A stretch of DNA of 64,000 nt from Pantoea trifolii (lineage in GTDB: Bacteria > Pseudomonadota > Gammaproteobacteria > Enterobacterales > Enterobacteriaceae). The DNA is taken from contig NZ_JANIET010000002.1 in NCBI RefSeq assembly GCF_024506435.1, positions 434,001-498,000 on the forward strand. The letters are read 5' to 3'. Under the pieces are notes generated by a model. That model searched no databases and was not told the origin of the DNA. It worked only from the letters and a program-made list of their open reading frames with translations. Shown one piece after another: positions 7,791-16,889 of the stretch (position 1 is its first letter; every line of letters begins with the position of its first letter). The translations under genes were made by a program, and so were the position numbers.

Positions 7791-9647
7791 TTAATAGGGA
7801 TCGGTAGCACTATGCAATTCAATACTGCGCTCCGTTCCATTGACTCGAACTTTTAAGAAACGACGCGTTCTCCATGATCCATCGGGATTTTGCACGCTCT
7901 TTTCGAACACCGGACCATGCAATAACAACTCTTTATTGTCGTTGTACCCAAAGCCAACTTGTTTATTACCAATCCAGTGCTGTTCAAAGGCAACAACTTT
8001 CTCCGCATTCAGTCTGGTGCTCTCTTCGGCGCTACAGGCCGTGAAGCTTTTACGGAAAATAAAGCAATTTCCAGCCTGGTATCGGTCTTTGCCATTGGTA
8101 TCGACTAGCGCAATGGAATAGGCGGTAAAGCCCGCAATTTTCACATAGAGTTTGGTTCGGGCACCATTACCCGAAATATGCACTTTGGTCACCGGACTGG
8201 AACCTTCACCATACCAACTGCCAATAGATTCAGCGCCATTTCTTGCCTGCAGATAGATATTTGCCACGCCTTCCGGCGTACGGCTACTAAAGTCAGTTTG
8301 GGTTTCACTTTGTGAGAGGAATTGTGCGGTGCCAATAATGCGCACATGTATTTGCGAGTTGGCATTAGAGAAAGCGAATTCCCCGACATAAAACCACTGT
8401 TCAGCCTCTTTCCCCTGATTATCCATGTGATACTGCGAGGAGATATAGTCATAGCTCAATGAACCTTGCGCAACGATTCCCCAATCCGACATCTCCAGTA
8501 CCCCACGATCGCCTTCACCGATTAGCGTCCACGGCTCAATACCTTCGGTACTGTAATCGAATCCAGCACTTTGATTATGGATACTTTTTTGAATAATAGT
8601 GGCGCGGCAATAACCCAATTTTAATGGGTTATCGGTGGATTCAATCGCTAATCCCTCAATCACCCACTGGCCATTGGAAAGATCACCGGCAAATTCGGAG
8701 TGTTCAATCCAGCCGTTGCGAATAAAGGATTGCGTACAGCGCGGTAAATCCAGCACCGGCTTTTTAGTGCCGCCCTGCAAATTAAAATTGGAGAGTTCAA
8801 TTGCCGTAGAGTGATCCCACGCGCCTTGTTGGCGATCGGACCAACGAGCATAAACAATGCTGTCCTGACAACCACGGGAATAGAACTGGTCGATTTTACA
8901 ATCCAGCGTATCGATAAGATCAAGCGCACGTCCGCCCAAATAGCGGAATTCCATACTGCTGACGCGCAAGAACTGGCCGCCGATAATGGTATTAGCGTAA
9001 AAACCGACATTATTGAACGCCGTGCCGCCATCACCACCGCTGTCCGAACTCTTGCCTTTCACAACCAGCCCAGAAATTTCGGCATAGCGTGCCTGCACTT
9101 TAAAGAAATGTTGACCACGAGGTTTGGTATCCCAGTCGAAAAACAACGTCGTTGTTGGAAAATAACCGAAATTGACCGCCGCACCGGTAACCTTAAAACG
9201 GTTAATTTCTTTATCTGAGATATCAAACGTCGACATACTAAATTCGCCCGCTGTAAAACGTATCCCTGCTGATGGCAGCACGCGCTGCGACCAGTTAAAC
9301 ATGCGTTTCACCGCCTCGATGCAGTCGGTTTTCCCGTCAGGCACCGCGCCAAAATCCAGCACGGTGACCGAGTTATAATCCAGTATCACCCTTTTCCAGC
9401 GTTTCTTTCCCGCTGTCACAATCACCAACCCACCATCGTCTGGCGATGTGGTATCTGTTGCGTCATAAACAAATACGCCGCCGCCAGCTTTTGTTCCGCG
9501 CTTATACTCCAGCACCGTAGCGAGTTCACCGCCGGTGGTAGGTTCGGTGGCTTTGAGCTGTTCGATATCTATGATCTGAATAACCGGTGCCGCCGCCGTG
9601 ACACTATTTTGTGGTGTGGTATTCGTATTGCTGGACGCATTCGCCAT
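7791..9647 (-). CDS. Orphan tailspike-like beta-helix protein (pectate-lyase-3 fold)
   Basis: A 618-residue protein without a signal peptide. The N-terminal part has an Asn/Thr-rich leader, then LEYKRGTKAGGGVFVYD and DGGLVIVTAGKKRWKR near residues 47-86. This module is common at the front of phage tailspikes and related depolymerases. VLDFGAVPDGKTDCIEAV near 95-112 is the classic entry to a right-handed beta-helix of the pectate-lyase-3 (PF12708-like) fold. The remainder is Asn/Gly/Ser-rich. An AAGGGG precedes ATG 9647. No other phage genes are nearby, so it is either a recruited polysaccharide depolymerase or a remnant of a phage. The target polysaccharide cannot be deduced. Confidence 0.65.
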   Translation of the reverse strand: MANASSNTNTTPQNSVTAAAPVIQIIDIEQLKATEPTTGGELATVLEYKRGTKAGGGVFVYDATDTTSPDDGGLVIVTAGKKRWKRVILDYNSVTVLDFGAVPDGKTDCIEAVKRMFNWSQRVLPSAGIRFTAGEFSMSTFDISDKEINRFKVTGAAVNFGYFPTTTLFFDWDTKPRGQHFFKVQARYAEISGLVVKGKSSDSGGDGGTAFNNVGFYANTIIGGQFLRVSSMEFRYLGGRALDLIDTLDCKIDQFYSRGCQDSIVYARWSDRQQGAWDHSTAIELSNFNLQGGTKKPVLDLPRCTQSFIRNGWIEHSEFAGDLSNGQWVIEGLAIESTDNPLKLGYCRATIIQKSIHNQSAGFDYSTEGIEPWTLIGEGDRGVLEMSDWGIVAQGSLSYDYISSQYHMDNQGKEAEQWFYVGEFAFSNANSQIHVRIIGTAQFLSQSETQTDFSSRTPEGVANIYLQARNGAESIGSWYGEGSSPVTKVHISGNGARTKLYVKIAGFTAYSIALVDTNGKDRYQAGNCFIFRKSFTACSAEESTRLNAEKVVAFEQHWIGNKQVGFGYNDNKELLLHGPVFEKSVQNPDGSWRTRRFLKVRVNGTERSIELHSATDPY

Positions 9648-9966
9648 GGTGTACCCCTTAACTATTAAGAGAAAGTAACTGCACCATCGAGTATAAGTAA
9701 CTGAAAATTAATGTGTTGATGCGTACCACTCTAACTGGGGCATTTGACTTATGTGATTTTTGCATGGCCAGACAACAATATGATTAATGGAAAAAAGCGT
9801 AGCGGCAGCGAGGCGATTTACAGATTAATCGCAGACAACTTCTTTATTTACATGGCACGAAACAGGAGTGGTAACGCGGAATTACAAGGTTGATGCTAAG
9901 CAGAGAAAGCATTTGTGATCGTTATAAATTAACAGGCCAGCAACTAACAGTTACTGGCCTGCATGC
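9648..9966. other. Intergenic stretch upstream of the beta-helix gene
   Basis: 319 bases without a credible gene. The left part should hold the promoter of the minus-strand beta-helix gene; I see no confident -35/-10 pair. The right end contains the terminator of the autotransporter esterase gene. Otherwise nothing recognisable. Confidence 0.6.
9934..9960 (-). terminator. Intrinsic terminator of the autotransporter esterase gene
   Basis: AGGCCAG-C-AACT pairs with AGTT-A-CTGGCCT across a 3-base loop, giving a 12-base stem with one mismatch. It starts 7 bases past the stop codon of the esterase on the minus strand and is followed on that strand by an AT-rich run. Confidence 0.75.
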
Positions 9967-11946
9967 TTAGAACGTGGCGTTCACACCGACATTCCAGGTC
10001 ACCTGATGGTAATCGCTATTCCCACCGACGGTTGAAACCCCGGCAAACGCATTCACCGTTTCGCCGAGCGGCACGTTGGCACCTAGCGACAGATCCAGCC
10101 AGTTTTTATCGCGCGCCTCAACGCTGCGTTCAAACGAAGTACGCGTCGATTTCAATCCGGCACGCACCGTGGAATCGGTATCGCCAAACTGATGGTTGTA
10201 GCTCACCTGTGCCCAGGGATTAACCACCCACTGTTTGCTGTCGATGCGCCAACCCACTGAGCCAATCTGTGAATGGGTGGTTTGATCGGAGTAGCGCATC
10301 GCGGTGCTGCTATCACTGTTCTCGCTGTAGCCGCCGACGCGACCGTAATCCAGCGCGTAACTGGCAACCGGCCCGGTGCTGAGATTTTCAGTAATTGGCA
10401 GCGTCCAGCCAGTCTGCACGCGCATGCCGAGCAATTTACCGCTGGTGCTACCCTGCTCGGTACGTTTGGCCGGGCCGATGTGGATATCACGCTCGATGCT
10501 GTCGAAATCGAGATCGGCATAATGCAGATCGGCGTTAATCCAGCCCTGATCGAACACCGTCAGCTGGCTATAAAGCGCCACCAGATTGCCGCGCAGTTTA
10601 TAGTCGTAGTTCGACGAAGGTTCCTGGCGCTGATTGGTGTTGGAGAACAGCACACCCGTTTGCCAGTTGTCGGTGATCTGATAGCCGATACCCAGCGTTA
10701 AGTTGGTGGTGTTGGCATTTCCGTCGCTCCAGCTGTCGCCCTGATAATCGACATGTTGCCCGGCATAGCCGCCAAATACCGTGAACTTTCCGGCGCTGGC
10801 AGGCTGCTGACGCTGTTGCTGCAAATGCCCATCCAACGTGTTTTGCGTATCGCGCGCCATCATCAGTGGCGATTGTGACAGCGCCGCCACTTGCGCTGGC
10901 GCATCCAGAATCGACTGAATGTAATCGGCGATCATCGCGTGCACCGCTGGACTTGGATGCAGGCGATCGGCAAACAGATAATCCTGCGCGCTGGAAAAAC
11001 CCGGCGTGCTGGATTGACACTCATCCGCTGACGTCCCAATCGGACACGCGATGCCGATAGTGTTGGTGAGGCCATATTGCGTGGGATTAGCGATCACTTC
11101 ATCAAACAGCCCGGCTATATCAACACGCACGATGTTGCCATTCAGAGTCGCCAGTCCCGCTTCTTCCTGCTGGTTATAGCCGTCGGAGAGCGCAGTAACC
11201 TGCTCGCTGAGTTCTTGCCATGCGCTGTAAAGCTGCTGCGCCAGCGCGTCGCGCACCGCCGGAACAGAAGAGACTTCGCCCGCGGCTTGCGTAAACGCAT
11301 CCTGCACCGCCTGTTGCCGCGCGGCTTTATCTGGCGTGGTGACGCTATCCAGCGACTGAAACGCCGCCACCATCGCTGGCGTGGCTGCGGTGCCTAACAC
11401 GCGCAGCACCGTTTGGATCATATAAGGCGTTGAACCGAGTTGCGGTACGGTTGGCACAATTACCGCTCCCGCGCCAGCATCCAGCAACGTTTTGATCTGT
11501 GCAACCGATTGATTGGCGCTGTTGCTGATGGTTTCACTGGCGGTTAACGGATTGGTGACGGCAGCGGCGATGTCGTTGGCACCGACCCAATGGATGTACA
11601 AACCGTTGTTGTCAGCGCGGCCGCCGGTTGAGGCGAGGTATCCCGCCAGTTGATCCTGAGTATTTAATTCCGGATCGAGCTTCGGCACCGACACCGCGCC
11701 GCCCTGCGCATAATTGCTGCCGCCCAGTGTAGATCGCTGCAAGTCCTCGCCCAAATGCGCGGCAAGAATCTCGTCATATAAAGGATGTTGTGCACCGTCG
11801 AAGGTAAAGCGGCCCACGTTGCCGCTATCACTCAGGCTATCGCCAAACACGGTCAGGCTATCCCATGCCAGCGCCGGAGCTGGCGTCAGCAACGCGCTGA
11901 AGGTAGCGATGGCGACAGCAGAAAGCGCAGATTTGTGGTTGTTCAT
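9967..11946 (-). CDS. Autotransporter GDSL esterase/lipase (EstA-like)
   Basis: A self-exported outer-membrane esterase. The signal peptide (about 27 residues ending PAPALA) is followed by the GDSL block VFGDSLSDSGN (nucleophile Ser near residue 35), block III GANDI near 147 and the DRLHPSPAVH block near 328-337 with the catalytic Asp and His. After a linker near 385, the last 270 residues form an autotransporter beta-barrel ending in NVGVNATF with a terminal Phe. Of the three clustered starts, ATG 11946 has the best spacing (6 bases) from GGAG. It is monocistronic, with its own terminator. It likely cleaves short-chain or rhamnolipid-type esters at the cell surface. Confidence 0.87.
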   Translation of the reverse strand: MNNHKSALSAVAIATFSALLTPAPALAWDSLTVFGDSLSDSGNVGRFTFDGAQHPLYDEILAAHLGEDLQRSTLGGSNYAQGGAVSVPKLDPELNTQDQLAGYLASTGGRADNNGLYIHWVGANDIAAAVTNPLTASETISNSANQSVAQIKTLLDAGAGAVIVPTVPQLGSTPYMIQTVLRVLGTAATPAMVAAFQSLDSVTTPDKAARQQAVQDAFTQAAGEVSSVPAVRDALAQQLYSAWQELSEQVTALSDGYNQQEEAGLATLNGNIVRVDIAGLFDEVIANPTQYGLTNTIGIACPIGTSADECQSSTPGFSSAQDYLFADRLHPSPAVHAMIADYIQSILDAPAQVAALSQSPLMMARDTQNTLDGHLQQQRQQPASAGKFTVFGGYAGQHVDYQGDSWSDGNANTTNLTLGIGYQITDNWQTGVLFSNTNQRQEPSSNYDYKLRGNLVALYSQLTVFDQGWINADLHYADLDFDSIERDIHIGPAKRTEQGSTSGKLLGMRVQTGWTLPITENLSTGPVASYALDYGRVGGYSENSDSSTAMRYSDQTTHSQIGSVGWRIDSKQWVVNPWAQVSYNHQFGDTDSTVRAGLKSTRTSFERSVEARDKNWLDLSLGANVPLGETVNAFAGVSTVGGNSDYHQVTWNVGVNATF

Positions 11947-12396
11947 CATCAACTCCGTGATGGGCCAGCGTTACGTCGTCTGACCGGCAAAAGGTTAGGT
12001 CCGCGCATCAAGCGAACCCGCAACATCGCATCAGGAATGCGTAAGGGAAATATCAAGGACGTTTAACTGTTTAGTCAGGAAGGTGGCGTTATGCCAGTTT
12101 GCAGCAGCAAATTAACCGAAGTTTATGAACAACTCTTTTACATGCATTTAAATTAAACCTTTAAAAAAGGCCGCCGATAACTAACGATGCAGAGTTCGAC
12201 TACGCTCTGATCGGTACCTTTGAAAACATCAGGTCGGTTAATTAAATACCCCCATGCGGCGCTGCGGCGCGCAGAGACACGTTCAAGTGTACGGCGAAGG
12301 GGATCTGCGGGCAGCCTAAGCGACACGTCCTGAACGTGAGCAGATTGGTGCTGCACGCCTTACGTTCAACAGCACAATAATCGCCTGAGGCTTCCC
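11947..12396. other. Intergenic region with the chemoreceptor promoter
   Basis: About 450 bases between the divergent esterase and chemoreceptor genes. It holds the esterase promoter (not resolved) and a sigma-28 promoter at 12154-12180 on the plus strand. The remaining 216 bases are a long untranslated leader for the chemoreceptor. They contain GC-rich short repeats near 12255-12275 (GGCGCTGCGGCGCG) but no convincing ORF. The small minus-strand frame at 12153-12356 overlaps the promoter and looks like a shadow. Confidence 0.55.
12154..12180 (+). promoter_or_regulatory. Sigma-28 (FliA) promoter for the PAS chemoreceptor
   Basis: TAAACCTT, then exactly 11 bases, then GCCGATAA. The FliA consensus is TAAAGTTT-N11-GCCGATAA, so the -10 is perfect (8/8) and the -35 is 6/8. 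This places the chemoreceptor at 12397 in the flagellar/chemotaxis regulon, with a leader of roughly 210 bases. Confidence 0.85.
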
Positions 12397-13683
12397 ATGT
12401 TTGGTGTGAAAAAGTCGAGTCTTACCTTGCCGTTTTATAAAAGTGGCGATGTGGTTAAAGATATCAATGCGATCAAACAGCATGTGGCATGGATCGAATT
12501 TACGCCCAACGGCGAGATTCTTACTGCCAATCATCTCTTCCTTGCCACCACCGGCTACCAGCTGAATGAGATTCAGGGGAAACATCACCGCATCTTCTGC
12601 AGCCGGCAACACAGCCAATCCTCACGCTACCTCGCTTTCTGGCAAACGCTGGCGTCGGGCGAATCGGTGACCGGCATCTTTGAACGCTTCAATAAGCTAG
12701 GCCAGCGCTTCTATCTCAGCGCCACCTATTTTCCGGTGAGCGATGACAAAGGCCATGTTTACAAAGTGATCAAGGTGGCGTCAGATATTACAGAACGGCA
12801 CCAGGAGCTGGAGCATAAAGAAGCGGTGATCACCGCGTTGGATCTTTCCATGGCGGTCATTGAATTTACGCCAGATGGACAAATCCTCACGGCGAATAGC
12901 AACTTTCTAAAGCATATGGGATATGAGCTGGCTGCCGTTATTGGTCAACATCATCGTATTTTCTGCTTCGATAACTTCTACCGCGAAAATCCGGACTTCT
13001 GGCGCAAGATGGCCAAAGGTGAACACTTTGTTGGCCGCTTCGAACGCAAAACCGCCAGCGGTGAACGCATCTGGCTTGAAGCCAGCTACAACCCGGTTTA
13101 TGACGCGGATGGCAAGGTCTACAAGGTGATCAAAATCGCCTCGGATATCACCGCGCGCGTGGAAGCTGCCAAGCGTGTGGCCGACATCGCGCTGACCACG
13201 TCTGAAGAGACCTCACAAATCACCGACAACGCCAATGAAGTGCTGGATGAAACCATCCGCAATTCCGGTCTGGTGGCGGTGCAGGTGAATGCGGCGACGG
13301 CAATTGGTGCCGAGCTCAATGCCTCGGCGAAGAGCATTAGCGAGGTAGTCGAGACCATCAACCTGATTGCTTCACAAACCAATATTCTGGCGCTAAATGC
13401 GGCGATTGAGTCGGCGCGCGCGGGTGAAGCGGGCCGTGGATTCAGCGTGGTGGCGGGCGAAGTGCGGCGTTTGGCGGCATCCACCTCCAGCGCCACCAAG
13501 CAGATTACGCAGGTGGTGGAACACAACGCCAGTTTGATTGCGCAGATGGAGCAACAGCTTAATGAGGTGAAGCAGTTTGTGGTGACCGAGCAGGATAAAA
13601 TCAGCGTGCTGTCACGCAGCCTGCGGGAAATTAACAGCGGCGTACATGAGTTTGTGAACGTGATTCATCGGTTAGATGTGTAA
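12397..13683 (+). CDS. Cytosolic PAS-PAS methyl-accepting chemotaxis protein (BdlA/Aer-like)
   Basis: A soluble chemoreceptor with no transmembrane segment. Two PAS domains are visible: the first near residues 25-140 ([14 protein letters not shown], then HHRIFC) and a second near 145-265 ([14 protein letters not shown], again HHRIFC). The near-identical motifs show a PAS duplication. A short MCP signalling domain follows, with the hairpin tip [20 protein letters not shown] near 325-345. It signals to CheW/CheA, probably in response to redox state or a bound haem/flavin. BdlA of Pseudomonas, a biofilm-dispersal receptor, has the same architecture. It has a sigma-28 promoter upstream and a REP pair downstream. 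Confidence 0.85.
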   Translation: MFGVKKSSLTLPFYKSGDVVKDINAIKQHVAWIEFTPNGEILTANHLFLATTGYQLNEIQGKHHRIFCSRQHSQSSRYLAFWQTLASGESVTGIFERFNKLGQRFYLSATYFPVSDDKGHVYKVIKVASDITERHQELEHKEAVITALDLSMAVIEFTPDGQILTANSNFLKHMGYELAAVIGQHHRIFCFDNFYRENPDFWRKMAKGEHFVGRFERKTASGERIWLEASYNPVYDADGKVYKVIKIASDITARVEAAKRVADIALTTSEETSQITDNANEVLDETIRNSGLVAVQVNAATAIGAELNASAKSISEVVETINLIASQTNILALNAAIESARAGEAGRGFSVVAGEVRRLAASTSSATKQITQVVEHNASLIAQMEQQLNEVKQFVVTEQDKISVLSRSLREINSGVHEFVNVIHRLDV

Positions 13684-13686
13684 TTT

Positions 13687-13761
13687 GTAGGGTCGCCATT
13701 TATGGCGACCTGGAAAGTATCGTGCGGTCAGCGGCAAGGTCGTCATGAATGACGACCCTAC
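13687..13761. repeat. REP-like inverted pair with two arm types
   Basis: A GTAGGGTCGCCAT-type copy at 13687-13710 faces a GGTCGTCAT...ATGACGACC copy ending CCCTAC at 13761. The two hairpins use different arms (GCC/GGC versus GTC/GAC), but each pairs perfectly with itself. It lies between the chemoreceptor and the convergent oxidase gene. Confidence 0.8.
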
Positions 13762-13777
13762 GGTGTCGGGGTTGTGA

Positions 13778-15106
13778 TTACATCATCTGCGGTTCACGGA
13801 TCGCCTGACCTTTGGCGAAACGCGCCAGACTGTACGGCTTCATATCGGTGAACAGCGGTTTGTTATTCACCATCTGCGCGCACAGCAAGCCTGCGCCCGG
13901 CCCAATACCAAAACCGTGGCCGCTAAAGCCGGAGGCGATAAACAAGCCCGGCATGCTGGTCATCTCATCAATCACCGGCACCAGATCCGGCGTGGTATCA
14001 ATCCAGCCGCCCCACGCGTGATCCACTTTAATGCCGTTCAACTCCGGATAAAGCTGCACCAGCGCCTGCATTGCTTCCTGCACAATGCCGTTATCCGGTG
14101 CCGGATCGAGAGTACGAATCTTCTCAAACGGCGACACACCTTGGTTAGACCATGAACCGGCGGCTTCCGGGCCGTTGAAGAACGAGCCATTGATGCGCAT
14201 CTTCAGCTTCTTAGCGATCTTGCTGCGAAACATCGGATAAAACTTGGTGGCGTAACGGATGTTTTGCGGTGCGAGGTCAATCTGCCCGCGCCCGGAGAGC
14301 GCCACGGTGTAGCTGCCATCCTGACGACGGCGGATGCACAACCCGCCGGTGCTGAGACAGCCTTTGATCACTTCAGGTGCCGCCGTGGTTTTGAACGCGG
14401 TACCCAGAATGTTGGCGCTCGGCAGTTCGATGCCGTATTGCTTGCAGAAGCGTGAGCTCCACGCGCCGCCGCAGCAGATCACGCGATTGGCTTTCACCAG
14501 GCCGCGCTCGGTCCAGACGCCGGTCACGCGTCCGCCGGAAACATCGAGGCCGCGCACCGCGCAGTTTTGCTGGATTGATGCGCCAAGGTTTTTCGCGCCA
14601 GTCGCAATTGCCGGTGCCGCCAGTGACGGCTCCGCGCGTCCATCGCTGGGCGACCACACGCCGCCAATCCACGGAGAATTGTTGCCGATGCGTTCGCGCG
14701 TCTCTTGCGCAGTCATCAGATGGCTAACGAAACCAATTTGCTTCGCCTGTTTGCCCCACGCTTCCCAGCGCGCCAGGTCGCTTTCGCTCTGCGTGCCGTA
14801 AGTAATGCCCTGACGCGAGAAGCCGAGATCGAGGCCGATTTCGCTGCTCAACTCGTCCCAGCGCTGCAAACTGCGCATCGCCATCGGCAGCTCATACAGG
14901 TCGCGGTTTTGCTGGCGCACCCAGCCCCAGTTACGACCGGATTGCTCGCCGCCGATCACGCCCTTTTCAAACAGCGCCACGGAAACGCCCTGTTTTGCCA
15001 GTTCGTAACTCACCGACGTGCCAATAATGCCGCCGCCAATGACTATCACATCAACGGATTCGGGAAAGCGTTCACTGTCTGCTACTGCATTGATTTTTAT
15101 ACGCAT
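13778..15106 (-). CDS. FAD-dependent amine/D-amino-acid oxidase (DAO family)
   Basis: A flavoprotein of the DadA/gamma-glutamylputrescine oxidase family. It shows the N-terminal Rossmann motif VIVIGGGIIGTSVSYELA near residues 17-34 and a following FEKGVIGGEQSGRNWGWVR, typical of the amine oxidases. The C-terminal GLFIASGFSGHGFGIGPGAG near 390-410 is the second FAD contact. ATG 15106 is preferred; an in-frame start at 15145 would add 13 residues that overlap the regulator. It is transcribed after the XRE-cupin gene and convergent to the chemoreceptor. With the adjacent polar amino-acid importer it probably oxidises the imported amine or amino acid. Confidence 0.83.
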   Translation of the reverse strand: MRIKINAVADSERFPESVDVIVIGGGIIGTSVSYELAKQGVSVALFEKGVIGGEQSGRNWGWVRQQNRDLYELPMAMRSLQRWDELSSEIGLDLGFSRQGITYGTQSESDLARWEAWGKQAKQIGFVSHLMTAQETRERIGNNSPWIGGVWSPSDGRAEPSLAAPAIATGAKNLGASIQQNCAVRGLDVSGGRVTGVWTERGLVKANRVICCGGAWSSRFCKQYGIELPSANILGTAFKTTAAPEVIKGCLSTGGLCIRRRQDGSYTVALSGRGQIDLAPQNIRYATKFYPMFRSKIAKKLKMRINGSFFNGPEAAGSWSNQGVSPFEKIRTLDPAPDNGIVQEAMQALVQLYPELNGIKVDHAWGGWIDTTPDLVPVIDEMTSMPGLFIASGFSGHGFGIGPGAGLLCAQMVNNKPLFTDMKPYSLARFAKGQAIREPQMM

Positions 15107-15141
15107 CGTCTCAAGTCCTGCACGCCACGTCGGTGACGAAA

Positions 15142-15747
15142 TCACAAATGATGTTCAGAGGGAATGTGCATGATCCACAATACTCTGGCTTCACTCGCGC
15201 TATGGTTAAAAATGTTGTGCGGTAAATGGCTCTGGAACTGGAAGCTGTCGCCCGCAGTTAAGATGGCGCTGTCGCCATCAATCTCCAGCGTTAGCTCACC
15301 TTCCATCACCAAACCGGCCTTCTCGCCCTTGCCCATTAACATCTCATCGGAACGCACGCCCGGCGGCACATTGATGAACATAAACTGCAAATCGTGATCG
15401 CCTGACGGCGACAACATCTCCTTGGAGATCCCGCGCTTGCCGACATTGAAATGCGGCCGCTCAACGGCGCGACGCACATAATGTTCCGCGCCGCGCAGGT
15501 TGGTTTGATTCTCTTCAAGAAAGGCTGAAAGTGGCACTTTCAACACTAATCTCAGCTGCTCTAACACGCGCACGGTGGGATTGGTCAGGTTGCGCTCGAT
15601 CTGGCTGATAGCGCCAGCAGACACATTCGCCAGCTGCGCCAAATCAGTGATGGTCATATTGCGCGCCTTACGAATCCGTTTCAGGCGCGATCCAATATCC
15701 GCGTCCTGCGCATCCGTTGCTTCGTCACTGATATTCACTTTCTTCAT
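15142..15747 (-). CDS. XRE-cupin transcriptional regulator (PuuR-like)
   Basis: A 201-residue regulator with an N-terminal helix-turn-helix (LKRIRKARNMTITDLAQLANVSAGAISQIE near residues 22-51, named here by its ends) and a C-terminal cupin domain (VMEGELTLEIDG near 148, FQSHLPHNIFN near 172) that probably binds the inducer. The architecture matches PuuR, which represses putrescine catabolism beside a related FAD oxidase. It lies upstream of the oxidase, with which it overlaps or nearly overlaps, and next to the importer genes, so it is the likely local repressor. Candidate operators are described at 16665 and 16855. Confidence 0.85.
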   Translation of the reverse strand: MKKVNISDEATDAQDADIGSRLKRIRKARNMTITDLAQLANVSAGAISQIERNLTNPTVRVLEQLRLVLKVPLSAFLEENQTNLRGAEHYVRRAVERPHFNVGKRGISKEMLSPSGDHDLQFMFINVPPGVRSDEMLMGKGEKAGLVMEGELTLEIDGDSAILTAGDSFQFQSHLPHNIFNHSASEARVLWIMHIPSEHHL

Positions 15748-15875
15748 CGGTTTTTACCCTTCCAGCGGATAACTTTATCCAATTTCGCACAGCGCAGTCG
15801 CCGCGTTTATTTCCCTGATACTGTGTTTATCGCTGAAATTACCGGTGCGAGACAGCAAAATATGCCGCAGCGACG

Positions 15876-16625
15876 TTATGGCATGCCCCATTTGGTTTTA
15901 ATGGTTTGCAAAGTGCCGTCTTCTTTCATCGCAGTCAGCGCGCTATTAATCTGCGCCATTAATGGGTCGTTGCCCTTTTTCACGCCAAACGCCATCGGCG
16001 AAACATGTTCGGGTTTATAACCGTCAATAACGTGCATCCCTTTCAGGCCGCCGGCTTTTTCCTGCGCTTTCAGGATCGGATAATCATTCATGCCTGCCGC
16101 AATACGTCCGAGCGATAAATCGCGCGTCATATCCGCCGGACTGTCATACACCTTCACCTCTTTGGCGATGCCGCTCGCCATCAGGCTTTGGGTGTAATCG
16201 GTGCCCGCCATGGTGCCGACGATGTCACCTTTCACATCCTGCCACGAGTTATAGGTCTTTTTGTTGTCGTCACGCACCACCAAACCCGCGCCAAACGCGG
16301 TCACCGGCTGCGAAAACGTAATGCGTTTTGCACGTTCTTCGGTGGGCGTCATACCGGCCACAATCATGTCGATTTTGCCGGCAATCACCGATTGAATCAG
16401 CGTAGAGAATGGGATGGCGGTGTAATTAATATCGAGGTGCTGGCGTTTCGCCACTTCGGCTGCCACATCCGGCATGAAGCCTTCGATTTTGCCGCTTTGG
16501 GTATCGAGAAAAGTGGTTGGCGCACTGGAAGGCGGTGAACCGGCGGTCAGCGCCGCCGCTTGAGCATTGAGGCTAAATGCAGCCGCCATACACGTGAATA
16601 ATAACCGGGAACGATTAGCAGACAT
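15876..16625 (-). CDS. Polar amino acid ABC importer binding protein (family 3)
   Basis: A periplasmic family-3 binding protein with a signal peptide (MSANRSRLLFTCMAAAFSLN to AQA). It carries the family core: GFMPDVAAEVAKR near residue 49, DMIVAGMTPTEERAKRITFSQP near 85-106 and the C-terminal ALTAMKEDGTLQTIKTKWG. The gene is transcribed to the left from the same 264-base region that drives the permease and ATPase to the right, so the importer is split across a divergent promoter. Both promoters carry a similar box. Confidence 0.87.
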   Translation of the reverse strand: MSANRSRLLFTCMAAAFSLNAQAAALTAGSPPSSAPTTFLDTQSGKIEGFMPDVAAEVAKRQHLDINYTAIPFSTLIQSVIAGKIDMIVAGMTPTEERAKRITFSQPVTAFGAGLVVRDDNKKTYNSWQDVKGDIVGTMAGTDYTQSLMASGIAKEVKVYDSPADMTRDLSLGRIAAGMNDYPILKAQEKAGGLKGMHVIDGYKPEHVSPMAFGVKKGNDPLMAQINSALTAMKEDGTLQTIKTKWGMP

Positions 16626-16664
16626 AACTCACTCCTGAATCAAATGAAAAGGGCGAACGTCATT

Positions 16665-16680
16665 TTCACTATAATGAAAT
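16665..16680. promoter_or_regulatory. Candidate operator box 1 (XRE-cupin regulator)
   Basis: TTCACTATAATGAAAT, an imperfect dyad (TTCAC-TATA-ATGAA). It matches box 2 at 16855-16870 at 14 of 16 positions. It lies about 40 bases upstream of the binding-protein start on the minus strand. The likely binder is the PuuR-like regulator encoded nearby; this is inferred from position and symmetry only. Confidence 0.55.
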
Positions 16681-16854
16681 TAGTCAGGTGTCTGTCAATG
16701 TTTTATTTAATCACACTGCGTGAATTCACAATTCCGGATTAACCCTTTTGATAACAAGCATTATTTAACCTATAGCCTATTCGTATGACGACAATAAGTA
16801 AAAACTATCTCTGTTCGGCGGGTAAAGATTGACAGTGATTCGCCATCGGGGATA

Positions 16855-16870
16855 TTCATTAAAATGAAAT
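16855..16870. promoter_or_regulatory. Candidate operator box 2 overlapping the permease promoter
   Basis: TTCATTAAAATGAAAT, a dyad TTCAT-TAAA-ATGAA. A TTGACA at 16829-16834 sits 17-18 bases before a weak -10 (ATATTC/TATTCA at 16852-16858), so the box overlaps the -10 region and the start site. That position suits a repressor. Confidence 0.55.
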
Positions 16871-16889
16871 TTTTCTGCAGGGGATCATC

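Noticed and set aside
12153..12356. A 67-residue minus-strand frame before the chemoreceptor
   Set aside because: It overlaps the sigma-28 promoter and leader, and nothing supports its translation.
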